Below, one piece after another: positions 56,229-64,000 of a DNA stretch of 64,000 bases. Origin of the DNA: Cylindrospermum stagnale PCC 7417 (GTDB lineage: Bacteria > Cyanobacteriota > Cyanobacteriia > Cyanobacteriales > Nostocaceae); assembly GCF_000317535.1 (NCBI RefSeq), contig NC_019757.1, forward strand, positions 186,001 to 250,000. Reading direction: 5' to 3'. The number at the start of each line of letters is the position of its first letter. The stretch's first letter is position 1. Made by a program: the position numbers and the translations under genes. The notes below the pieces were generated by a model, which saw only the letters and a program-made list of their open reading frames with translations, was not told the origin of the DNA and made no database searches.

Positions 56229-56255
56229 TTAGCACTCAGGAGTTGAGAGTGCTAA
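56229..56255 (+). promoter_or_regulatory. CIRCE operator of the groESL operon
   Basis: TTAGCACTC, nine bases, GAGTGCTAA: a perfect consensus match, 18 bases before the groES start. It is the HrcA-binding site, so the operon is under HrcA repression and heat induction. Confidence 0.97.
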
Positions 56256-56273
56256 CTCTGGAGAAATATTTGT

Positions 56274-56585
56274 ATGGCAGCTTTATCTCTAACCGTTTCT
56301 ACAGTTAAACCATTAGGCGATCGCGTTTTCGTGAAAGTGAGCGCCTCGGAAGAAAAGACCGCAGGTGGTCTTTACTTGCCCGACACCGCCAAGGAAAAGC
56401 CCCAGGTAGGGGAAGTAGTCGCCCTTGGACCAGGCAAGCGTAACGACGACGGTGGACGTCAAGAATTGGAAATTAAAGTCGGCGATAAGGTGTTGTACTC
56501 CAAGTACGCTGGCACCGACATCAAGCTCGGCACAGAAGAATATGTACTGCTTTCTGAAAAAGACATTTTAGCAGTCGTGATTTAA
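56274..56585 (+). CDS. groES: Co-chaperonin GroES
   Basis: 103 residues. [33 protein letters not shown] contains the mobile loop that contacts GroEL, and [17 protein letters not shown] and [11 protein letters not shown] complete the fold. First gene of the operon, with CIRCE upstream and groEL 118 bases downstream. Confidence 0.98.
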   Translation: MAALSLTVSTVKPLGDRVFVKVSASEEKTAGGLYLPDTAKEKPQVGEVVALGPGKRNDDGGRQELEIKVGDKVLYSKYAGTDIKLGTEEYVLLSEKDILAVVI

Positions 56586-56703
56586 ATGGTTGATCAGGGG
56601 CTGCGGTGATCAAGTATTAGGACAGAGTGCCTAATCCCCAATTTCCAACCCCCAATCCCCATTTCAAGACAAATTTGACTTACCCCCTGAATTAGAGATA
56701 TTT

Positions 56704-58344
56704 ATGGCAAAGCGCATCATATACAACGAAAACGCCCGTCGTGCCTTGGAACGAGGCATTGACATCTTAGCTGAGGCTGTAGCCGTTACTCTTGGCCCCA
56801 GAGGCCGTAACGTAGTTCTAGAGAAGAAATTTGGCGCACCGCAAATCGTTAATGACGGTGTCACCATCGCTAAAGAAATCGAATTAGAAGACCATATTGA
56901 AAACACTGGAGTAGCTCTGATTCGTCAAGCTGCTTCTAAAACAAACGACGCTGCGGGTGATGGTACCACCACCGCTACAGTTTTAGCTCATGCGATCGTC
57001 AAAGAAGGCTTGCGGAACGTTGCTGCTGGCGCCAATGCAATTTTGCTGAAGCGCGGTATTGACAAAGCAACCGCTTTCCTTGTCGAGAAAATTGCTGAAC
57101 ACGCTCGTCCTGTAGAAGATTCTAAAGCGATCGCCCAAGTTGCAGCAATCTCGGCTGGTAACGACGAAGAAGTCGGTCAGATGATTGCTCAAGCTATGGA
57201 CAAAGTCGGTAAGGAAGGCGTAATTTCCCTAGAAGAAGGGAAATCGATGACCACCGAACTCGAAATCACCGAAGGGATGCGCTTTGATAAAGGCTACATC
57301 TCCCCCTACTTCGCAACCGACGCAGAGCGGATGGAAGCAGTTTTCGATGAGCCTTACCTGCTGCTGACCGACAAGAAAATTGCCCTCGTACAAGACCTCG
57401 TACCTGTACTTGAGCAAGTAGCTCGCTCTGGTCGTCCTTTGGTAATTATCGCCGAAGATATTGAAAAAGAAGCTTTAGCAACCTTGGTGGTTAACCGTTT
57501 ACGCGGTGTACTCAACGTTGCTGCTGTCAAAGCTCCTGGTTTTGGCGATCGCCGCAAAGCCCTTCTAGAAGATATCGCCATCCTCACCGGTGGTCAATTA
57601 ATCACTGAAGATGCTGGTTTGAAGCTGGATAACACCAAGCTAGAAAGCCTCGGTAAAGCACGCCGCATCACCATTACCAAAGACAGCACCACAATTGTTG
57701 CCGAAGGTAACGAAGTTGGCGTTAAAGCCCGCATCGAGCAAATTCGTCGCCAAATGGACGAAACCGAATCTTCCTACGACAAAGAAAAGCTACAAGAGCG
57801 TCTCGCTAAGTTAGCTGGTGGTGTCGCCGTGGTGAAAGTGGGTGCAGCCACCGAAACCGAAATGAAAGACAAAAAGCTGCGTTTAGAAGACGCTATCAAC
57901 GCCACCAAGGCTGCTGTGGAAGAAGGTATCGTTCCCGGTGGTGGTACAACTCTGGCTCACCTAGCTCCTGAATTAGAAGTTTGGGCTAAGGGTAACCTCA
58001 AAGATGAAGAGTTGATTGGTGCTTTGATTGTCGCTCGTGCATTACCTGCTCCTCTGAAGAGAATCGCAGAAAACGCCGGTCAGAATGGCGCTGTAATTGC
58101 TGAACGTGTGAAAGAGAAGGATTTCAACATTGGCTATAACGCCGCAACCAACGAATTCGTTGATTTGCTGGAAGCTGGTATTGTTGACCCTGCTAAAGTA
58201 ACTCGTTCCGCACTGCAAAATGCTGCTTCTATCGCTGGCATGGTGTTGACAACCGAATGTATCGTAGTTGACAAACCTGAGCCTAAGGATGGCGCTCCTG
58301 CTGGCGCTGGCGGTGGTATGGGTGGCGGAGACTTCGATTACTAA
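56704..58344 (+). CDS. groL: Chaperonin GroEL
   Basis: 546 residues, ATP-driven protein folding. [29 protein letters not shown], and [12 protein letters not shown] form the nucleotide site; the catalytic Asp lies in the GDGTTT region, and [12 protein letters not shown] is present. The tail [11 protein letters not shown] is a short Gly/Met-type C-terminus ending in an acidic sequence. This is the groES-linked copy; cyanobacteria often have a second groEL elsewhere. Confidence 0.98.
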   Translation: MAKRIIYNENARRALERGIDILAEAVAVTLGPRGRNVVLEKKFGAPQIVNDGVTIAKEIELEDHIENTGVALIRQAASKTNDAAGDGTTTATVLAHAIVKEGLRNVAAGANAILLKRGIDKATAFLVEKIAEHARPVEDSKAIAQVAAISAGNDEEVGQMIAQAMDKVGKEGVISLEEGKSMTTELEITEGMRFDKGYISPYFATDAERMEAVFDEPYLLLTDKKIALVQDLVPVLEQVARSGRPLVIIAEDIEKEALATLVVNRLRGVLNVAAVKAPGFGDRRKALLEDIAILTGGQLITEDAGLKLDNTKLESLGKARRITITKDSTTIVAEGNEVGVKARIEQIRRQMDETESSYDKEKLQERLAKLAGGVAVVKVGAATETEMKDKKLRLEDAINATKAAVEEGIVPGGGTTLAHLAPELEVWAKGNLKDEELIGALIVARALPAPLKRIAENAGQNGAVIAERVKEKDFNIGYNAATNEFVDLLEAGIVDPAKVTRSALQNAASIAGMVLTTECIVVDKPEPKDGAPAGAGGGMGGGDFDY

Positions 58345-58370
58345 GATTTTTTAAGTCCCCTAATTTTGAA

Positions 58371-58406
58371 AACGGCTGCTTCCGCAAGGAGGCGGCTGTT
58401 TTTTTT
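58371..58406 (+). terminator. Rho-independent terminator of groESL
   Basis: AACGGCTGCTTCC, GCAA loop, GGAGGCGGCTGTT: a 13-bp stem including G-U pairs, followed by a T8 run. A strong intrinsic terminator 26 bases after the groEL stop. Confidence 0.92.
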
Positions 58407-58410
58407 GTTT

Positions 58411-58488
58411 AATGAACCGCGAAGGCACGTATCGCTAAAGCGAAAGCTTCGCTAACGCGTAGCGTCTCGAAGAGATAGAGCGCGAAGA
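58411..58488. repeat. Dispersed GC-rich cyanobacterial repeat
   Basis: GAACCGCGAAGGCACG, AGCGAAAGCTTCGCTAACGCG and AGCGTCTCGAAGAGA segments form a cluster of short palindromes typical of Nostocales intergenic repeats. Noncoding. Confidence 0.5.
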
Positions 58489-58600
58489 AAAATTGAAGAA
58501 AAATTAGTAAAAGTAAAAATTCTCTAGAGAAGAAGGAAGGAATAAAAAATACAATTATAATAAGCTTAATTAAGGGTATTACCGCATTTAATCAATAACT

Positions 58601-59347
58601 ATGGCTCAATTTGAATGGTTTGAATTTACCCCTTTGTCAAAAGATGATTTTATTTCTCATTTTCAGGATAGCAAAATTAACATTGAATATTGCTATATCA
58701 GATGGTGTGAACTTTATAAACGTTGTGGTATGAGGTTTTATAGATACCAATATAATCGCCATTGTTTAGTAGAATTTCGTGAATTTTGCTATGAAAATCA
58801 TATCAATATTAAGTTTATTGAGGAATTAGATCAAGATGAAAAGTATTATCAAAGCTGGCAAAAATGGAAACAAAATTCATCAGATTTAGAAAAACATTTT
58901 AACGGCCAGCAAATTTTAATTAAACAACTTTCGTATCCAACTGATAAAGAAGGACAACTATTACAAGATGTCGGAATTTTATTGATAGAAGATATAATCC
59001 AAGGATGGAATGGAAAAATTCAAACTGCTGCAAAAGGTTTATGGTTTAATTTAAATATTAATTCTACACCGGAAGAACAAGCTTATTTTAAAAAAATACC
59101 TTATTCAAATTATTTAAGAAGTTCACATTGGCGGCGTGTTCGCTCTGCCATGATTCTACTTGAGGGTGCTATTTGTAATGAGTGCCTATATCATCATGGT
59201 GGTGAATCTTATTATGGAACAGATTGGGATTCAGAACTTCAAGTTCACCATTTGCATTATAAAAACTTGGGTTGCGAAAGATACGAAGATTTGCAACTTT
59301 TGTGCAAACCACATCATAAACAAGTCCATTTAAATCTAACTAAATGA
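58601..59347 (+). CDS. HNH endonuclease-like protein
   Basis: 248 residues. The N-terminal 170 residues are unfamiliar. The C-terminal part (about 180-246) has YLRSSHWRRVRSAMI, the zinc-type CNEC, LQVHHLHYKNLGCERYEDLQLLCKPHHKQVH. That gives His-His, Asn-Leu-Gly and CxxHH positions of an HNH nuclease. AT-rich compared with groEL next door, which fits an acquired gene. Target unknown. Confidence 0.78.
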   Translation: MAQFEWFEFTPLSKDDFISHFQDSKINIEYCYIRWCELYKRCGMRFYRYQYNRHCLVEFREFCYENHINIKFIEELDQDEKYYQSWQKWKQNSSDLEKHFNGQQILIKQLSYPTDKEGQLLQDVGILLIEDIIQGWNGKIQTAAKGLWFNLNINSTPEEQAYFKKIPYSNYLRSSHWRRVRSAMILLEGAICNECLYHHGGESYYGTDWDSELQVHHLHYKNLGCERYEDLQLLCKPHHKQVHLNLTK

Positions 59348-59378
59348 TATTATCAACTATTAATTATGAAAATAGTAG

Positions 59379-59405
59379 GGTGCGTTAGCGACAGCATAAC
59401 GCACC
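59379..59405. repeat. GGTGCGTTA / TAACGCACC inverted repeat
   Basis: Perfect 9-bp arms, 9-base loop. Another TAACGCACC occurs about 40 bases downstream. Same family as the hairpins at 7060 and 52247; it may end the HNH transcript. Confidence 0.7.
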
Positions 59406-59478
59406 GCAATATATCAACAGAAAAAATTGGTTCGTCAACTTTGTGTAACGCACCCTTGGAATAGGAAAATAGAAAAAT

Positions 59479-60291
59479 TTGAGTTACGATAATGCTTGTA
59501 AATATTTAGCTGAACAGTACCCTGCTGATTTTGTGCGTTGGTTGTTGGGGGTAGAACCGCCACAAATTGAAGTACTGAAAACAGAATTAACTCTTGAACC
59601 AATTCGCGCTGATTCTGTAACGTTTTTGCAAACAGCTAACCAAATTTTGCATATTGAATTTCAAACTTTACCCAAGTCTAAAACGCCGCTTAATTTCCGA
59701 ATGCTTGATTATTCTGTCAGGTTGAAGCGTCAGTATAAATGTCCTGTTACTCAGGTGTTGATATTTTTGCAGGAAACTGATAAAGAGGTGGCTTTTACTC
59801 AAGAATACCGAGATAACACAACAACTCATCAATATCAGGTTATCCGTCTTTGGGAACAAGATTCAACGCCGTTTTTAGCAAATCCTGCACTGTTACCTTT
59901 AGCAACTTTGACGCAAACTGACTCACCACCAGCTTTACTAGCGCAAGTTGCGGAACAAGTCGCTACAATTCCAGATAGGGAGCAGCGCCAAAATATCGCC
60001 GGTTGTGTAGAAATTCTGGCGGGTTTACGGTTTGAAAAGGATTTGGTTCGTCAATTTTTGCGGGAGGATATTATGAAAGAATCTGTAATTTATCAAGATA
60101 TTGTTCAAAAGGAAGCGTTTAAACTAATCAGCCGTCAGCTTAAACGGCGTTTTGGTGATATTGACGCATCATCACTTGAGCAGGTTCGCAATTTATCTGT
60201 TGAAGAGTTAGAGGAATTAGGAGAAGCGTTGTTTGATTTTTCTGAAGTTGCTGATTTGGTAGCTTGGTTAGAACAGCAGGAAAGGGGTTGA
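59479..60291 (+). CDS. Rpn-family nuclease with DUF4351-like C-terminus
   Basis: 270 residues. The Rpn core is SYDNACKYLAEQYPADFVRWLLG and ADSVTFLQTANQILHIEFQT, then FRMLDYSVRLKRQY. The last 60 residues (ISRQLKRRFGDIDASSLEQVRNLSVEELEELGEALFDF) match DUF4351. Related to the Rpn gene at 52346 but with a different C-terminus and no AEGK repeat. The start appears to be TTG 59479. Confidence 0.85.
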   Translation: MSYDNACKYLAEQYPADFVRWLLGVEPPQIEVLKTELTLEPIRADSVTFLQTANQILHIEFQTLPKSKTPLNFRMLDYSVRLKRQYKCPVTQVLIFLQETDKEVAFTQEYRDNTTTHQYQVIRLWEQDSTPFLANPALLPLATLTQTDSPPALLAQVAEQVATIPDREQRQNIAGCVEILAGLRFEKDLVRQFLREDIMKESVIYQDIVQKEAFKLISRQLKRRFGDIDASSLEQVRNLSVEELEELGEALFDFSEVADLVAWLEQQERG

Positions 60292-60310
60292 TAAAGTTAT
60301 AAAAGCAACA

Positions 60311-60538
60311 CTAAGAGCGGTTAATAAACTCCTCTGGCTCAATACCAGCTTGCTTCAAAATTCCACGTAATGTTCCTTCTGGCATATCACCAGAATGATT
60401 GGGGATAGTAGCATAACGATTAGTTTCAGGATTAAACCAAATTTCGTGACTTCCTGCGGCTTGACGATGAAAAATAAAGCCAAAGGATTTGATAATTTTG
60501 ACAATTTGTCTGTAGCTAAAGCCAGATAACCGTCCCAT
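60311..60538 (-). CDS. hicA: HicA-family toxin (mRNA interferase)
   Basis: 75 residues. SYRQIVKIIKSFGFIFHRQAAGSHEIWFN contains the dsRBD-like fold and catalytic His in GSH. Lies 7 bases after the hicB-like gene, same strand. HicA cleaves mRNA until HicB binds it. Confidence 0.9.
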   Translation of the reverse strand: MGRLSGFSYRQIVKIIKSFGFIFHRQAAGSHEIWFNPETNRYATIPNHSGDMPEGTLRGILKQAGIEPEEFINRS

Positions 60539-60545
60539 GAATTGA

Positions 60546-60776
60546 CTACTGGCTTACAACTAAGGGATAGTTAAATTGCTCGGCTATTGGTTGCAAGTAA
60601 TCGGGTTCTTTATCCTGAGATTGCGCTTCTAGCAACTTACGTGCTACATCACGGGCAATTTCTAAAGTTTCTGCAACCGTTCTTCCTTGAGCGACTAAGC
60701 CTTGAAGCTCATCAGAAGTGGCTAAATAAACACCTTCTGGTAACTTCTCAATGTGGATATTTAGCAATCTTTCCAT
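60546..60776 (-). CDS. hicB: HicB/DUF1902-like antitoxin
   Basis: 76 residues. IHIEKLPEGVYLATSDELQGLVAQGRTVAETLEIARDVARKLLE is the partial RNase H fold of HicB-like antitoxins. Without a C-terminal helix-turn-helix, as in DUF1902-type members. Antitoxin first, toxin second. The pair appears intact. Confidence 0.88.
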   Translation of the reverse strand: MERLLNIHIEKLPEGVYLATSDELQGLVAQGRTVAETLEIARDVARKLLEAQSQDKEPDYLQPIAEQFNYPLVVSQ

Positions 60777-60872
60777 TTTTACTTACTTGTTCAACAACTT
60801 TAATAGCTATTATATCGCTTGACTGAAAAACGCGGGCGCTCTAAATCAATTTGTAATTCTTGATGCATCCAT

Positions 60873-61709
60873 TCAGTAATTTACTCTCTGCATAAATTCT
60901 TTAGCTAGGTTAACCATCGATTCATGAGAATCACCGTATTTTTGTTTGTATGTTAACTGAACACTATAATTTAAACTTTCGGCAATTTTTGCTCTTTCGG
61001 GAATTTTTGTGTAAAAAGCTGGGGGGAAAAAAGGATTAACGATAATGAAATTTAAACTCTCAGTTTGGGCGATGGTTCCGTTATAACGACAAATTAATGT
61101 TCCTAAAGATTTGAGGGTGTGTTGGTAATCTCTATTAAACTTATCGATGTGTTCAAGTAATAAATCTAAACCGTGAGTAGACATTCTATTTGGTACACAG
61201 GGAATTAGACAAAAGTCACTTACATAAAATGCACTATTAACAACTTTATTAATACTTGGTGGACAGTCTATTAAAATATAATCATAATTTTCTAACAATG
61301 GATTGAGCAACTGACGAAGTATAGAAACTGAACTTGGTGGTAAATCTTGCTGAATTTCAAATAATTTAGGACTGCTTGGTATTAGATGCAGACAATTGAA
61401 AGAGTTTTTGTTTCTTACATTTGAGACATTTTCTTTAACTATAAATTTATCGTTATTACCATTTTCTGAAAAATATTCATAATTTTGAAATAAATAAGGT
61501 AACGTCAATTTTCTAAATTCAAATTGTCTTTCCCAAATATCTTCAGACATCAGGGCGCTAGTCAAGTTACTCTGAGGATCAAGATCAATCGCAAGTACAC
61601 GCTTGCCGTACATTGTATCGCCTGCCAAATATTCTGCCAATACCATAACAAGGGTAGTTTTGCCAACTCCACCCTTGAGGTTGCAAATACTAATCACTTT
61701 AGCTGTCAT
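60873..61709 (-). CDS. ParA/Soj-type P-loop ATPase
   Basis: 278 residues. Deviant Walker A CNLKGGVGKTTLV with the signature Lys, Walker A' AIDLDPQSNLT, Walker B YILIDCPPSI. It has no helix-turn-helix and no ParB gene beside it; such orphans position plasmids, chemoreceptors, carboxysomes or other cargo. ATG 61709 (MTAKVIS) chosen over a TTG/ATG 6 codons upstream. Divergent from the radical SAM gene; the pair and the methyltransferase may form one unit. Cargo unknown. Confidence 0.88.
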   Translation of the reverse strand: MTAKVISICNLKGGVGKTTLVMVLAEYLAGDTMYGKRVLAIDLDPQSNLTSALMSEDIWERQFEFRKLTLPYLFQNYEYFSENGNNDKFIVKENVSNVRNKNSFNCLHLIPSSPKLFEIQQDLPPSSVSILRQLLNPLLENYDYILIDCPPSINKVVNSAFYVSDFCLIPCVPNRMSTHGLDLLLEHIDKFNRDYQHTLKSLGTLICRYNGTIAQTESLNFIIVNPFFPPAFYTKIPERAKIAESLNYSVQLTYKQKYGDSHESMVNLAKEFMQRVNY

Positions 61710-61724
61710 ATTTTTTGGTAGATA

Positions 61725-61910
61725 CACAGGGCTGTAATTCTATATTCCCAGAAAATCAACCCAAATAACATATCAAGTTTCAGCCTAGCAGAATTAGGGT
61801 TACAGCTAGTGGCAGCACTGCGAGCAAAACACTATTTTGTTAATGTCCGTGAATATACGTTTGTTTATCTGGCAGAGTTAGATTTAACTAGATTTAAACG
61901 TTATTCTTAG
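61725..61910 (+). pseudogene. Possible 3' fragment of an unknown gene
   Basis: A reading frame open from a TAG near 61722 to the stop at 61910 without a good start. It encodes SFSLAELGLQLVAALRAKHYFVNVREY and TFVYLAELDLTRFKRYS, which look like genuine protein sequence. Either the tail of a deleted gene or chance. It occupies the ParA / radical SAM divergent region. Confidence 0.3.
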
Positions 61911-61948
61911 CTTTTTTGCCTCTTTACGGGAAATTATCAACTATAAAC

Positions 61949-62887
61949 ATGGTAAAACCACAGTATGAAGGTTATAGCGACAGCACACCAACAAAATTAG
62001 TTAAAGAAAAGTTTGGGGATGCCAATGTTTACGCCCAAAATGCTAAATCGATATTAACAAAAGCTACTGGTTTTATTGCTGCTTATGACTTTACTCTCAA
62101 TCCTTATCGGGGTTGTCAATATGGTTGTAGTTATTGCTATGCTGCTGCATTTAGCCCTAATACTCAAATGCGTCAAGACTGGGGTAAATGGGTAATTTTT
62201 AAAGAAAATGCTGCGGAAATTTTAGAGAAAGAGTTAAATAAATGGTATAAGAAAAATCCTCATCAACCGCCCAGAATTTACATGAGTAGCGTTACAGATC
62301 CTTATCAGCCTCTGGAATCTAAACATCAGCTAACTCGTAGGTTGTTAGAGGTGATGCTTGATGTGAGAGATAATGGTTTTCTAACTCCAACTTTAGTAAT
62401 TCAAACTCGCAGTCCAATTATTACTAGAGATATTGATTATTTACAACGATTTCAAAGATTGCGAATTAATATGAGTATTCCCACTGGTAGCGAATCGGTG
62501 AGAAGAGATTTTGAACCACGTTCGCCTAGTATTAAAGCCAGACTAAATGCTATTAATAAAATTAAACAAAATATTGATAATTTTAAAGGCTTTCTTCCCA
62601 AAATTTCTATTACTGTAACACCGCTACTTCCAAGTTTACCAAGTGATGAAACAGCTTTTATTGATAAATTAGCTATTGCCGATAGAGTGGTGATTCAAGA
62701 TTTTCACCCTAGTCATAAAGGTTCTTTGATGGCATCAACCCGCGAAGAAGCTGAGGAAATTAAGCGAAAGTATGCTTGGTGGTATGAAAATGAGCAATTA
62801 AGCTATATCAGGTTTAAGCAAAAGTTAGTTTCTCGGCTTCCAGGTGTAGAAATTAAAGAAGGAAAAGACGGATTTGGTTATGAGTAA
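61949..62887 (+). CDS. Radical SAM protein, SPL (spore photolyase)-like family
   Basis: 312 residues. NPYRGCQYGCSYCYA holds the CX3CX2C that binds the [4Fe-4S] cluster. SSVTDPYQPLESKHQLTRRLLEVML and VIQTRSPIITRDIDYL are typical of the SPL-like group. Small members have unclear substrates, including nucleic acid and unknown. ATG 61949 (MVKPQYEG) preferred over TTG 61916. The last 8 bases overlap the methyltransferase start, so the two are translationally coupled. Confidence 0.86.
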   Translation: MVKPQYEGYSDSTPTKLVKEKFGDANVYAQNAKSILTKATGFIAAYDFTLNPYRGCQYGCSYCYAAAFSPNTQMRQDWGKWVIFKENAAEILEKELNKWYKKNPHQPPRIYMSSVTDPYQPLESKHQLTRRLLEVMLDVRDNGFLTPTLVIQTRSPIITRDIDYLQRFQRLRINMSIPTGSESVRRDFEPRSPSIKARLNAINKIKQNIDNFKGFLPKISITVTPLLPSLPSDETAFIDKLAIADRVVIQDFHPSHKGSLMASTREEAEEIKRKYAWWYENEQLSYIRFKQKLVSRLPGVEIKEGKDGFGYE

Positions 62888-64000
62888 TTTTATTGCTAAT
62901 TGGTGGCGCAGTCAGCAGTTAAAGTCAGCATTGAGCCGTGGCGATATCCGAAGTGCTGTGCAACTCTTGCAAGAGATTCAAAAATCTGGTGCAAGTTTCT
63001 CATGGTTGGAAAAACTATTTAGGGATAAACTGCAACTCGAACGTTATTCTCAGGAATATAAACGAGAAAAAGAAACTTTAACGAAACAACTAACAGAAGC
63101 ATCTCAGCAAAATCATAATTTGTTATTAACACCTGATGCCGAGTTCGTTAAATATATCTACAAGGTTTTTAATTTAGTCCAGCATGATGAACATAAACTA
63201 CAAGCTACTGGGATTGATGAGCGGATATTTGAAGATTTTGAAGCTAGGCTAGTTGAATATCTCCAAGAAGAATTTAATAAGTTGTCTGATAAACAACTAG
63301 CAGTTAAGTTGGTAGATGCTCTTGAGGATATTAACAACTTAAAAATTGGACAAGATCCAGACTATGGTTTTAGTCTGACTCCTCATGTCTACTTTATGAA
63401 GTATTTTTTAGAAAATGTATATTGTCTCTATTTAGCCTGGTTTCTCATTTATCAAGATGGGTTACTATTAACTAAAGTTAATATCCTTGATATTGCAGCG
63501 GGTCCAGGAACAACTGCTTATGGTTTGGCTTTATTTCTCGAAAGTTGTAGCAGCTTTTTTGAGATTCCACAAATGCATGTATCTTACTATTCTTTAGAAA
63601 AACAAGATGCTTTCCAGTATCGAGGGCTTCAATTTTGGCGTAAATATATCGAGTCACGGATAACCCCTGCAAATACTTACTTTCGCTTTGTTACTGCTGA
63701 CATCTTTATGTGGGATGTTCAATCTAGTAATATACCAAATAATTTTTTTGATTACATCGTAATTTCCCACTGTTTCTTTGCAGATAAAAGCAAAACATTA
63801 CAGGTTAATGATATCTATAAACAAATAATTGCTAAGAGCTTAAATCAACAAGGTTACGTTCTGCTAGTTATACAGGATAAGAAATTATTCAAATATTATA
63901 ATCTTCAACCAAGCGAAGACCAAGAACAGGAAAAAAATATCGTACTTAAATTTGTTTCTGAACTAGGCTTAAAGTTAATTTGGTATAGATATATAACATC
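62880..64000 (+). CDS. SAM-dependent methyltransferase-like protein, cut by window edge
   Basis: At least 373 residues, open to base 64000. Residues 1-80 form a helical, partly coiled-coil region (WWRSQQLKSALSRGDIRSAVQLLQEI). From about 200: NILDIAAGPGTTAYGLALFLE is the SAM loop, a YYSLEKQDAFQY acidic strand, ADIFMWD, and NNFFDYIVISHCFFAD as the post-motif strand. Class I fold. Starts at ATG 62880 inside the radical SAM gene. Substrate unknown. Confidence 0.8.
   Translation, partial: MSNFIANWWRSQQLKSALSRGDIRSAVQLLQEIQKSGASFSWLEKLFRDKLQLERYSQEYKREKETLTKQLTEASQQNHNLLLTPDAEFVKYIYKVFNLVQHDEHKLQATGIDERIFEDFEARLVEYLQEEFNKLSDKQLAVKLVDALEDINNLKIGQDPDYGFSLTPHVYFMKYFLENVYCLYLAWFLIYQDGLLLTKVNILDIAAGPGTTAYGLALFLESCSSFFEIPQMHVSYYSLEKQDAFQYRGLQFWRKYIESRITPANTYFRFVTADIFMWDVQSSNIPNNFFDYIVISHCFFADKSKTLQVNDIYKQIIAKSLNQQGYVLLVIQDKKLFKYYNLQPSEDQEQEKNIVLKFVSELGLKLIWYRYIT

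Overview
The window looks like chromosomal DNA of a filamentous, Nostocales-type cyanobacterium. The evidence is an allophycocyanin alpha-B gene (apcD), a CyaC-type hybrid adenylate cyclase, the cyanobacterial DUF3038/DUF4335 pair, frequent HIP1 octamers (GCGATCGC), and many short tandem heptamer repeats (TGACTAA, TGACAAA, GAATTTT types) between and inside genes. No heterocyst-specific gene is recognised, so the genus cannot be fixed from this stretch.

Layout. 1-10.4 kb: end of pyrD, a large GAF-domain sensor with a degenerate kinase end, a DUF2256 micro-protein, a plant-type asparaginase, a MITE-like element, DUF29 and HEPN-like orphans, a Uma2 gene, glmU, mnmD and a rhodanese. 10.4-18 kb: a divergent pair (beta-barrel-like protein and FecR protein with a 57-bp repeat array), then gor, a YqiA-like hydrolase and hisC. 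18-25 kb: GNAT, cyaC and a TonB-like protein. 25.0-26.3 kb: tRNA-Gly(UCC) and a displaced copy of its 3' half, flanking a split HEPN gene. 26.5-30.7 kb: the pstS-C-A-B operon behind a putative Pho box. 31-41.6 kb: bioY, lspA, a repeat-rich secreted protein, an FHA-fused class A PBP, DUF3038/DUF4335, apt, an ABC permease, a second Uma2 gene and a toxin-antitoxin remnant. 41.7-52.2 kb: purL-purF, apcD, rlmD, an RsbW-like ATPase, DUF6439 and asnS. 52.3-56 kb: a decayed zone with an Rpn-type nuclease, TOPRIM and histidine kinase remnants, a LuxR-type regulator and a frameshifted ferredoxin-like gene. 56.2-58.4 kb: CIRCE-groES-groEL. 58.4-64 kb: an accessory tail with HNH, Rpn/DUF4351, HicAB, a lone ParA ATPase, an SPL-like radical SAM protein and an overlapping SAM-methyltransferase gene that runs off the edge.

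Housekeeping operons (pst, pur, gro) are intact and orderly. The accessory stretches contain small nuclease, toxin and HEPN genes, several broken. The two most interesting spots are the 1.2-kb interval bounded by a duplicated tRNA-Gly 3' end, and the divergent ParA / radical SAM / methyltransferase module at the right end, whose joint function I cannot assign.
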